From the NCBI GenBank assembly GCA_019243595.1, contig JAFAUA010000059.1:1-5280 (forward strand): a stretch of 5,280 nt of DNA. Direction: 5' to 3'. A model generated the notes under the pieces. That model saw only the letters and a program-made list of their open reading frames with translations, had not been told where the DNA came from and searched no databases. Positions 1 through 5,280 of this stretch are shown here, piece after piece. Both the position numbers and the translations under genes were made by a program. Numbering within the stretch: position 1 is the stretch's first letter; each line of letters opens with the position of its first letter. The stretch is from Acidimicrobiia bacterium. Its GTDB lineage: Bacteria > Actinomycetota > Acidimicrobiia > Acidimicrobiales > AC-14.

Positions 1-833
1 CGGACCTTCTGCAGCACCTTCTCGGGCTGCCGCTTGCGGGCCTCGGCCAGGTACGCCTGGTGGAAGACGGTGCCGGCGCCCGCGAGCGTCGCCTGCTCAC
101 GGTCGAACAGGTCGACGACCGTCGACGGGTCGAAGGCCTCGACGATGACGTGGGTCAGCCCGGCCATCAACGCCGCCATCAGGAGGCCGGCGCCGCCGAT
201 GTGGGTGAACGGGAACACGAAGCCATGGACGTCGTCGGACGACATCTTCAGGCGCTCGGCCATGGCGATGGCCGAGGCCATGATCGTGGCGTCGGTGTGT
301 TGTGCACCCTTGGGATCAGCGGTCGTGCCCGACGTGTAGAAGCGCCACCGCACGGGAAGCGGGTCGCTCGTTTGTGGCGCGGGCGGGAGCGTGGACGGGT
401 CGCCCTCTGGAAGTTGCCGATCGGCGATGAGCACCTGGAGGTCGGGCTGGTCGGCGGCGATCTCGTCGGCCATTCCCTTGTAGTCGAAGCCGCGGAACTC
501 GGTGGGCACGACGAGCAGCCGGGCGCCGGTCTGCTTGGTGACGAAGCCGACTTCGCGCTGGCGGTAGATCGGCATCACCGGGTTCTGCACCGCGCCCAGG
601 CGGCTCAAGCCGGCGACGAGCACGAACGACTCGATCCACGTCGGCAGCTGCCACGTCACCGCCGTGTCCTCGCCGATACCCATCGCCGCCAACCCGGCGG
701 CGGCCCGCTCCGCCGCCTGCTGGTATTCGGCGAACGTCATCGTCCGCTTGCCCTCGTCGGTGAGGAACAAGGCGTCGGGCGACTCCTGCGCCCGCCGCTC
801 GACCAGCTCCCACAACGTGCGCCCCTCGATCAT
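1..833 (-). CDS. AMP-forming acyl-CoA synthetase (fatty-acid-CoA ligase type), N-terminal half, cut by window edge
   Basis: This gene reads right to left and gives 277 residues before the left edge. It belongs to the adenylate-forming superfamily, which activates a carboxylic acid with ATP to an acyl-adenylate and then transfers it to CoA. The ATP-binding loop is YTSGTTADPKG at about residues 166-176; the usual consensus has Gly where Ala172 sits. The A4-like motif FPFTHIGG follows at about 207-214. The N-terminal part (LWELVERRA, about 7-15, and TFAEYQQAAERAA, about 33-45) is typical of the family. Full-length members have roughly 500-550 residues, so about half is missing, including the C-terminal domain with the catalytic lysine. 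ATG at 833 is the only ordinary start: the frame is closed upstream by TAG at 876-878 and offers no ATG, GTG or TTG between. The gene is divergent from the GGDEF gene. The acid substrate (fatty, aromatic or steroid side chain) cannot be deduced. The family is very secure; the specificity is unknown. Confidence 0.93.
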   Translation of the reverse strand, partial: MIEGRTLWELVERRAQESPDALFLTDEGKRTMTFAEYQQAAERAAAGLAAMGIGEDTAVTWQLPTWIESFVLVAGLSRLGAVQNPVMPIYRQREVGFVTKQTGARLLVVPTEFRGFDYKGMADEIAADQPDLQVLIADRQLPEGDPSTLPPAPQTSDPLPVRWRFYTSGTTADPKGAQHTDATIMASAIAMAERLKMSSDDVHGFVFPFTHIGGAGLLMAALMAGLTHVIVEAFDPSTVVDLFDREQATLAGAGTVFHQAYLAEARKRQPEKVLQKV

Positions 834-850
834 GCGCAGGAGCGTAACCG

Positions 851-857
851 CCTCCTT
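851..857 (-). promoter_or_regulatory. Ribosome binding site of the acyl-CoA synthetase gene, unusually distant
   Basis: The minus strand reads AAGGAGG, a near-perfect Shine-Dalgarno sequence. It lies 17 bases before the ATG at 833, when 5-10 is usual. The only in-frame near-start codons that would be closer are ACG (845-843) and CTG (839-837). Either the spacing is simply long, or translation starts at a rare codon slightly upstream. Two of its bases overlap the left arm of the inverted repeat at 856-902. Confidence 0.5.
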
Positions 858-902
858 CTTTGCGGATCCTCGGCCCTATAGGCGGGGTAGATCCGCAAAG
901 AA
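856..902. repeat. 13-bp perfect inverted repeat in the divergent intergenic region (possible operator or mRNA hairpin)
   Basis: TTCTTTGCGGATC at 856-868 is exactly complementary to GATCCGCAAAGAA at 890-902, with a 21-base spacer. Near the centre of the spacer is the 8-base palindrome CCTATAGG (875-882), which gives a TATAGG -10-like hexamer on both strands. The arms are about 34 bases apart centre to centre, roughly three helical turns. The position between two divergent starts suits an operator for a dimeric regulator. Alternatively, in a transcript of the synthetase gene beginning to the right of 902, the arms could form a hairpin ending at the Shine-Dalgarno sequence. It is not a plausible terminator because no gene ends here. 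No good -35 hexamer is visible on either strand. The repeat is certain; its function is inferred. Confidence 0.6.
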
Positions 903-958
903 CGCAAGCGGGCTCTGGTGCTCGGCTCAAGTGGGCAACCCGGGGCGACGATTCCAGG

Positions 959-1777
959 GTGGTGAAGGGGATCGAGTCGCGCTCGCTCGTCGACGAGGCG
1001 CTCGACCCCATGCTCGCGGTGGAACGACGCCAGGGGCAGCTCTGGACTGTCGCCTATGTCGTCATGATCGGTTTGGCGGGGGTCACGGCCCTGGTGAGCG
1101 TGGGCGCGCGGCTTTCGGGGGGACTGTCCGTCCTGGCCCTTCCGGCCTTTCGTCTCGGCGTGATCCTGTTCGCCGTCGCCGTGGCCGTCTACCTCTGGGA
1201 GAAGCAGCGCCAGCTCCGTCGGCTGATGCGAGCTGTCATCGACGATCGGGTGCGCCTCGCGGAGCTGGCCGAGCGGGCCGACCGCGACGCGCTGACCGGC
1301 CTACCCAATCGTGCCGCGTTCTCGGAGCGGCTCGAACAGCACTTGGCGAGGACGGCTCGGCGGGGAGGCTCGACCGCTGTGGTGTTCGTCGATCTCGACC
1401 GCTTCAAGGAGATCAACGACTCGCTGGGCCACGACGGCGGTGACGCGGTGCTCCGGGAGACCGCGGCCCGCCTGCGGGCCGGCGTCCGCGCCGAGGACAG
1501 CCTCGCGCGCTGGGGTGGCGACGAGTTCACGGTCCTCGCCGAAGAAGGCTCAGCAGGGGCTCTCGCGCTCGCCGAGCGCCTGAGCACGGCGCTGCGGGCG
1601 CCGGTGAAGGTCGGCGGACACGAGGTTCGGGTCAGCGCCAGCCTCGGCGTGGCGGTCACCAACGGTGAATCCCACGATGCTGTCACCCTCGTGCGCCAGG
1701 CCGATGTCGCCATGTACCTGGCCAAGCAGGGCGGCCGGGACCGCGCCGAACTGTTCTCGCCGATCCTCGCCCCGTAG
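959..1777 (+). CDS. Membrane-anchored diguanylate cyclase (GGDEF domain protein)
   Basis: The predicted 272-residue protein makes cyclic di-GMP from two GTP. It has a short cytoplasmic N-terminus, two hydrophobic segments at about residues 28-50 and 56-79, a charged connecting helix at about 81-109, and one complete GGDEF domain from DALTGLPNR (110-118) to the C-terminus. Catalytic features are intact: the metal-binding region VDLDRFK (144-150), the nucleotide-binding FKEINDSLGH (149-158) and the signature GGDEF at 186-190. The inhibitory-site motif RxxD (RAED, 177-180) lies five residues before the signature, so product feedback inhibition is expected. No PAS, GAF, HAMP or EAL domain is present, so the input may come through the membrane segment or dimerisation. 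The start is uncertain: GTG at 959 or 962, or ATG at 1010 (255 residues), all lack a strong ribosome binding site. A TTG at 860 would put the inverted repeat inside the coding region and is unlikely. The gene converges on the cyclase-family gene with an 8-base gap. Confidence 0.93.
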   Translation: MVKGIESRSLVDEALDPMLAVERRQGQLWTVAYVVMIGLAGVTALVSVGARLSGGLSVLALPAFRLGVILFAVAVAVYLWEKQRQLRRLMRAVIDDRVRLAELAERADRDALTGLPNRAAFSERLEQHLARTARRGGSTAVVFVDLDRFKEINDSLGHDGGDAVLRETAARLRAGVRAEDSLARWGGDEFTVLAEEGSAGALALAERLSTALRAPVKVGGHEVRVSASLGVAVTNGESHDAVTLVRQADVAMYLAKQGGRDRAELFSPILAP

Positions 1778-1785
1778 CGGGTCCG

Positions 1786-2712
1786 CTATTTCGTCGCGAT
1801 CGGGTTCACCGGGGAGCCGGTCGCACCCGTGAACGGTTGGGGCGACGCCTCCAGCAGAAACGAGTAGACGCCGTCGTCGGCGCAGTCGGCAGCGAGGGCT
1901 TCGAGGTCCCAGTTCTGCCCTTGGGTCAGGCCGATGTCCCGCAGGTCCAGGAGGTGGACAGGCAGGAAGAGGTCGTCGCGCTCACAGGGGAAGACCTCGA
2001 AGGTGAGGTTGTCGGTTGCGACAGCAGCGATGTCGTGGTCGCGGAACCAGGGCACGGCACCGATGCCGGGGCCTGGCGAGGGATGGCCATAGGCGTCTTT
2101 GTCGCCCGAGTGGAGCACCTGGATCTGGCCGGTCCGCACCACCACGACGTCGCCAGGCTGGACATCGACCTTCGCCAGCTCACGAGCGGCCTCGAGGTCG
2201 TCGGCGCCGATGGCGTGCCCGCCTTCGACTCTCTCGACATCCCGCGCTCTTGCCACGTCGAGCAGCACACCACGCGTCACGATCGTCCCGGCCTTGTCGA
2301 CACCGCAGTGGGCGGCGCCGGCCTCGGTGACCGACGACGCCGGGAACCCGTTATAGAGGAAGCCGCCGTAGCTGACGTGGGCCAGCGCGTCCCAGTGGGT
2401 CGCGGCCTGGAGTCCCATCGATACGGCGTCGTCGCTGGTGGCGAACGCGTCGGGGTCGCCGGTGAAGGCCATGTTGATCGCCACCATGCGGTGCGCAGGG
2501 TTGTCCCGGCCCGGGATCACACCCGTCTGGGGGCCGTCCTCGTTCAGCGGCAGTGCCAGTGAGAACGTCTTGCCGGTGCGGACGCAGGCCGCGCCTCGCC
2601 TGACGGCATCGGCGTCGATCAGGTTGAGGGTGCCCCGCTCGTCGTCGTCGCCCCAGCGACCCCAGTTGGAGACCCGCTTGGCGAGCTCGACGAAGTCGTT
2701 AGCGAGACTCAA
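1786..2712 (-). CDS. Cyclase-family metal-dependent hydrolase (KynB-like fold)
   Basis: The 308-residue protein belongs to the cyclase/kynurenine formamidase superfamily, whose members hydrolyse amides, lactones or esters using a divalent metal. The metal motif is THWDALAH at residues 105-112, matching the family pattern THxDxxxH; His106, Asp108 and His112 are the expected ligands. Other family landmarks are NWGRWGDDDERGTLNLI near residue 16, RGVLLDVAR and GDVVVVRTGQ in the middle, and a C-terminal stretch with LLDLRDIGLTQGQNWDLEAL and SPVNPIA. The length is normal for this actinobacterial subgroup. The start is TTG at 2712, overlapping the TGA stop of the monooxygenase gene as TTGA. No other in-frame start lies just before the conserved NWGRW region. 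An in-frame extension to 3294 would only read the monooxygenase gene in the wrong frame. It is the last gene of the operon. Despite the family name there is no evidence that it closes a ring. The substrate is unknown; kynurenine formamidase itself is unlikely given the neighbours. Confidence 0.9.
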   Translation of the reverse strand: MSLANDFVELAKRVSNWGRWGDDDERGTLNLIDADAVRRGAACVRTGKTFSLALPLNEDGPQTGVIPGRDNPAHRMVAINMAFTGDPDAFATSDDAVSMGLQAATHWDALAHVSYGGFLYNGFPASSVTEAGAAHCGVDKAGTIVTRGVLLDVARARDVERVEGGHAIGADDLEAARELAKVDVQPGDVVVVRTGQIQVLHSGDKDAYGHPSPGPGIGAVPWFRDHDIAAVATDNLTFEVFPCERDDLFLPVHLLDLRDIGLTQGQNWDLEALAADCADDGVYSFLLEASPQPFTGATGSPVNPIATK

Positions 2713-3836
2713 CGCCCAACAGCGGCTTCGCGCATGCGCGTCGTGCGGTGCACCGGGTCCTTGTCGAAGCGAGGGACAACCTCGCGGCCGAAGAGCTCGA
2801 TCGACTTCACCGCCGTCTCGTAGGTCATCGTCGTCGTCAGAGGACTGATGACGAGCTGGTCGCAGCCGATGTCGGCGTAGCGCTGGCACATGCGGGCGTT
2901 GTCCTCGGGGTCGCCGATGGCCAGGACGCCGGCGTCGGCCCCGGCGCGGATCTCGTCGACCGTCGGCGACGGGATCACCTCCGGCCACGCCGGGAGGCCG
3001 GGCGGCTTGGGGATGTTGTCGAGCCAGTGGAACACGAGCGACTGGTAGTAGTGCAGGTTGATGCGGGTGGCGATGTCGAACGCCTCCTCGCGATCCTCCA
3101 GACAGAGCCCGCTCGTGACGCAGAGGATGTTGTCGTTGACGTAGTCGCCGACCGGTGTGGCGTTGGCGACGGCGTCCTTGTAGGCCTTGATCAGGGGCTC
3201 GAGCGAGCGAGGGTCGCCGGTGGTGAAGCAGAAGGCACCGAGACCCATGGCGCCGGCCTTCGCGAACGTCGGCGGTGATCCGCACGCCACCCACATCGGC
3301 GGGTGGGGCTTGGTGTAGGGCTTCGGCAGGATGTTGCGCTGCGGCATCGAGAAGTAGGTGCCGTCGTAGGGCCCGTACATCCCCTCACGCCACATCTTCG
3401 GGAACTGGGTGATCGTCTCGTCCCACATCGACGTGGTGAGGTCGAGCGACTCGATGCCGAAGCCAAAGACCTCGGTCGTGGAGCTCCCTCGCCCGGTGCC
3501 GAACTCGAAGCGGCCCTCGGACAGGTGGTCGAGCATCGCCACCCGCTCGACGACACGCGCGGGGTGGTTCACCGGCGGCGTCGTATTGGTTATGGCGCTG
3601 CCGATGTGGATCTGCTCGGTGCGGGCCGCCACGAACGACAGGAAGACCTCCGGCGCCGGCATGTGCGAGTACTCGGTGAGGAAGTGATGCTCGGGGCACC
3701 ACACGTACTTGATGCCGTTGCGATCGCACTCGACCGCGAAGTCGAGGTTCTCCATCAGCCGGATGTGCTCGGCGTTGGGATCCTCGTCCAGCATGAACTG
3801 AGGCACGAACGCCTGCGCGAAGTAGCCGAACTCCAT
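2709..3836 (-). CDS. Luciferase-like flavin-dependent monooxygenase (bacterial luciferase superfamily)
   Basis: The 375-residue TIM-barrel-type flavoprotein is of the LLM superfamily, which uses reduced FMN or F420 to oxidise, or in some members reduce, small organic substrates. Visible landmarks are MEFGYFAQAF at the N-terminus, WCPEHHF at about residues 46-52 (the EHH signature of this subgroup), IHIGSAITNTTPPVNHPARV at about 76-95, and LSEGRFEFGTGRG at 105-117, the glycine-rich region seen across the family. KPHPPMWVACGSP follows in the middle. The protein is full length. The start ATG at 3836 is supported by a strong ribosome binding site eight bases upstream. Its TGA stop at 2709-2711 overlaps the TTG start of the cyclase-family gene, implying translational coupling. 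Whether it uses FMN or F420 cannot be decided by eye. The superfamily includes type II Baeyer-Villiger monooxygenases and alkanesulfonate monooxygenases; no sulfonate genes lie here. The family is secure and the reaction unknown. Confidence 0.92.
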   Translation of the reverse strand: MEFGYFAQAFVPQFMLDEDPNAEHIRLMENLDFAVECDRNGIKYVWCPEHHFLTEYSHMPAPEVFLSFVAARTEQIHIGSAITNTTPPVNHPARVVERVAMLDHLSEGRFEFGTGRGSSTTEVFGFGIESLDLTTSMWDETITQFPKMWREGMYGPYDGTYFSMPQRNILPKPYTKPHPPMWVACGSPPTFAKAGAMGLGAFCFTTGDPRSLEPLIKAYKDAVANATPVGDYVNDNILCVTSGLCLEDREEAFDIATRINLHYYQSLVFHWLDNIPKPPGLPAWPEVIPSPTVDEIRAGADAGVLAIGDPEDNARMCQRYADIGCDQLVISPLTTTMTYETAVKSIELFGREVVPRFDKDPVHRTTRMREAAVGR

Positions 3837-3844
3837 CTAGGTCC

Positions 3845-3850
3845 CCTCCT
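3845..3850 (-). promoter_or_regulatory. Ribosome binding site of the luciferase-like monooxygenase gene
   Basis: AGGAGG on the minus strand lies eight bases before the ATG at 3836, ideal spacing, and fixes that start. It overlaps the TAG stop (3849-3851) of the alcohol dehydrogenase gene, which supports co-transcription and fresh initiation rather than re-initiation at this junction. Confidence 0.8.
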
Positions 3851-4910
3851 AGAGAGTGACGACGCCGCGGGCGAGCTCGCCCGCTTCCAAGTCCTGCAAC
3901 GCCTGCTCGAACTGGTCGAGCTCGTAGGTGCGGGTGATCAGCTCGTCGAGCTTCAGCCGGCCCGCCTTGTAGAGGTCGATGACCATCGGGATGTCGTGCC
4001 GCGGCCGGGCCGACCCATACCGGCAGCCGAGGATCCCCTTGTCCATGTACATCCCCGACACGAGGAACGAGGCCTCGGCGTCCGCCTTGGGGACACCGAG
4101 GATCACCGCGTTGCCGCCCTTCCCGAGCGCATCGATGGACTGGCGGATGACCGCCGGGTGGCCGACGCACTCGAAGGCGTAGTCGACGCCGCCGCTCGAG
4201 AGGGCCTTGATCTGATCGACGACCTCGCCCTGCGACGCGTCGATGAACTCAGTGGCGCCGAACTGACGGGCGACGGCTTCTTTGGCCGGGAGCATGTCGA
4301 TGGCGATGACCTTGGTGGCGCCGGCCAGCACGCTGGCCTGGATGACGTTGAGGCCGATGCCGCCCATGCCAAACACGGCGACGCTCTCGCCATAGGAGAC
4401 CTTGGCCCGGTTGAGGACGGCGCCTACGCCGGTCATCACCGCGCAGCCCACGAGGGCCGCTGACTCGAGGGGAACGTCGTCAGGGATCTTCACCGCTTGA
4501 CGCTCGAGGACAACGGTGCGCTCGACGAAGGCCGAGACGTTGGCGAAGGAGAACGCCTTCTCGCCGTTGACGGTGAACGGCTTGCTCAGCTTTCCAATGC
4601 TCTTCGAGCACATCGTGGGATGCCCCGACTCACACGCTGCGCACAGCCCGCAGTTCGAGAGCGTCGAGAAGACGACGTGGTCGCCGGGCTCGAGGGTCGT
4701 GACCTGGTCGCCGATCGCCTCGACGACACCGGCCGCCTCATGGCCAAGCACGACCGGCGGCGGGAAGGGGATGGTGCCGTTCACAACACTGAGGTCGCTG
4801 TGGCACAGACCGGCCGCGCGGATCCGCACAGTCACCTCGTTCGGTCGAGGGTCTCGGACCTCGATGTTGTCGCTGATCTCGACCTTGCCGTTGAAGAGGA
4901 CCCCCCGCAT
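3849..4910 (-). CDS. Zinc-dependent medium-chain alcohol dehydrogenase
   Basis: The 353-residue protein is of the MDR superfamily and oxidises an alcohol to an aldehyde or ketone (or the reverse) with a nicotinamide cofactor. Catalytic zinc ligands are Cys36 (GLCHSD), His57 (GHEAAG) and Cys156 (VGCAVMTG). The structural zinc lobe is complete, with Cys87, Cys90, Cys93 and Cys101 in the spacing C-x2-C-x2-C-x7-C. The Rossmann loop GMGGIG is at 181-186. The acidic Asp205 at the end of the second strand (VIAID) points to NAD rather than NADP. The length and the GVGAV region resemble class III-like enzymes, but nothing shows it to be a glutathione-dependent formaldehyde dehydrogenase. ATG at 4910 is chosen because MRGVLFNGK is where homologues begin and AGGGTGG lies five bases upstream; GTG at 4919 would add three residues. 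The gap to the thiolase stop is 10 bases and to the monooxygenase start 12. It probably handles an alcohol intermediate of the operon's pathway. The enzyme class is secure, the substrate unknown. Confidence 0.95.
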   Translation of the reverse strand: MRGVLFNGKVEISDNIEVRDPRPNEVTVRIRAAGLCHSDLSVVNGTIPFPPPVVLGHEAAGVVEAIGDQVTTLEPGDHVVFSTLSNCGLCAACESGHPTMCSKSIGKLSKPFTVNGEKAFSFANVSAFVERTVVLERQAVKIPDDVPLESAALVGCAVMTGVGAVLNRAKVSYGESVAVFGMGGIGLNVIQASVLAGATKVIAIDMLPAKEAVARQFGATEFIDASQGEVVDQIKALSSGGVDYAFECVGHPAVIRQSIDALGKGGNAVILGVPKADAEASFLVSGMYMDKGILGCRYGSARPRHDIPMVIDLYKAGRLKLDELITRTYELDQFEQALQDLEAGELARGVVTL

Positions 4911-4920
4911 GCCGGCCACC

Positions 4921-5280
4921 CTACGAAATCCTCTCGATGATCGTGACGTTGGCCTGGCCGCCGCCCTCGCACATGGTCTGGAGTCCGAAGCGACCACCGG
5001 TGCGCTCCAGCTCGTTGAGCAGCGTGGTCATCAGGCGCACGCCGGTGGCGCCGAGCGGATGGCCGAGGGCGATGGCGCCGCCGTTGACGTTGACCTTGTC
5101 GAGGTCGGCGCCCGTCTCCTTCTGCCAGGCGAGCACGACCGAGGCGAAGGCCTCGTTGATCTCGACCAGGTCGATGTCGTCGAGGGTCAGCTTGGCCCGC
5201 TCGAGCGCCTTCGACGTCGCCGGAATGGGCCCGGTGAGCATGGTGACCGGGTCGACGCCGACCACGGAGAAGGTGTGGAA
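4921..5280 (-). CDS. Thiolase (acetyl-CoA acetyltransferase family), C-terminal part, cut by window edge
   Basis: The last 119 residues of a thiolase are present; the gene continues beyond the right edge, and the codon phase is exact at 5280. Three C-terminal thiolase signatures are visible: NEAFA (residues 42-46 of the fragment), [14 protein letters not shown] (67-80) with the catalytic His74, and the second active-site cysteine Cys104 in [15 protein letters not shown]. The first, acyl-accepting cysteine lies in the missing N-terminal half. Thiolases cleave 3-ketoacyl-CoA with CoA, releasing acetyl-CoA (beta-oxidation), or run in reverse to condense acetyl-CoA. The catabolic setting favours cleavage. 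It is the most upstream visible gene of the minus-strand operon, so the promoter probably lies outside the window. The stop TAG (4921-4923) is 10 bases before the dehydrogenase start. Chain-length preference cannot be judged. The family assignment is secure. Confidence 0.95.
   Translation of the reverse strand, partial: FHTFSVVGVDPVTMLTGPIPATSKALERAKLTLDDIDLVEINEAFASVVLAWQKETGADLDKVNVNGGAIALGHPLGATGVRLMTTLLNELERTGGRFGLQTMCEGGGQANVTIIERIS

Noticed and set aside
60..881. Long plus-strand open frame opposite the acyl-CoA synthetase
   Set aside because: It is the antisense of a gene with clear adenylate-forming motifs; its translation is rich in Arg, Gly and His with no recognisable domain, as expected of a GC-rich shadow frame.
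877..882. TATAGG as a firm sigma-70 promoter
   Set aside because: No acceptable -35 hexamer lies 16-18 bases upstream on either strand, so it is mentioned only as part of the inverted repeat.
860..958. TTG start at 860 for the GGDEF protein
   Set aside because: The added 33 residues would be encoded by the inverted repeat and spacer, have no ribosome binding site and no family character.
316..1011. Minus-strand open frame of 231 codons spanning the intergenic region
   Set aside because: It runs out of frame through the synthetase gene and antisense to the start of the GGDEF gene, giving low-complexity Arg/Ala-rich sequence.
1837..2562. 241-codon plus-strand open frame
   Set aside because: It is antisense to the cyclase-family gene, whose metal motif and C-terminal signature are unambiguous.
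2713..3294. Upstream extension of the cyclase-family gene to a 502-residue protein
   Set aside because: The extra 194 codons lie entirely within the monooxygenase gene in another frame and show no domain; family homology begins only after the TTG at 2712.
3303..4463. 386-codon plus-strand open frame
   Set aside because: It is antisense to both the monooxygenase and dehydrogenase genes and bridges their junction; the composition is typical of a shadow frame and no motif is visible.
1..5280. Mobile elements, CRISPR arrays, tRNA or other RNA genes
   Set aside because: No transposase or integrase motif, no direct-repeat arrays, and less than 130 bases of non-coding sequence in any one place; nothing resembling a tRNA was seen.

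Overview
The window is GC-rich and gene-dense, with short or overlapping gene junctions and GTG/TTG starts. Its proteins have a strongly actinobacterial look: a luciferase-like monooxygenase, a cyclase-family hydrolase, a zinc alcohol dehydrogenase, a thiolase and an acyl-CoA synthetase. I infer an actinobacterium, possibly an acidimicrobial or mycobacterial relative with a large lipid or terpenoid catabolic repertoire. No rRNA, tRNA or other taxonomic marker is present to settle this.

Layout. Positions 1-833 (minus) hold the N-terminal half of an AMP-forming acyl-CoA synthetase that runs off the left edge. Positions 834-958 are a 125-base divergent intergenic region with a 13-bp perfect inverted repeat (856-868/890-902) next to the synthetase ribosome binding site. 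Positions 959-1777 (plus) encode a two-helix membrane diguanylate cyclase with intact GGDEF and inhibitory-site motifs. It converges, with an 8-base gap, on a tightly packed minus-strand operon read from right to left: thiolase (C-terminal end only, 5280-4921), zinc-dependent alcohol dehydrogenase (4910-3849), luciferase-like flavin monooxygenase (3836-2709) and cyclase-family metal hydrolase (2712-1786). Gaps in the operon are 10 bases, 12 bases and a 4-base TTGA stop/start overlap.

How the genes may work together. Co-transcription of a flavin monooxygenase, a metal hydrolase, an alcohol dehydrogenase and a thiolase, with a CoA ligase close by, suggests a catabolic route. One possible order is oxygenation, ring opening or hydrolysis, alcohol oxidation, CoA activation, then thiolytic cleavage. 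The substrate cannot be read from the sequence. The diguanylate cyclase is probably an independent signalling gene. All six genes look intact where visible. No mobile element, CRISPR array, RNA gene or clearly novel multi-gene system was seen. The most unusual items are the inverted repeat, the TTGA coupling and the specific monooxygenase-hydrolase pairing.
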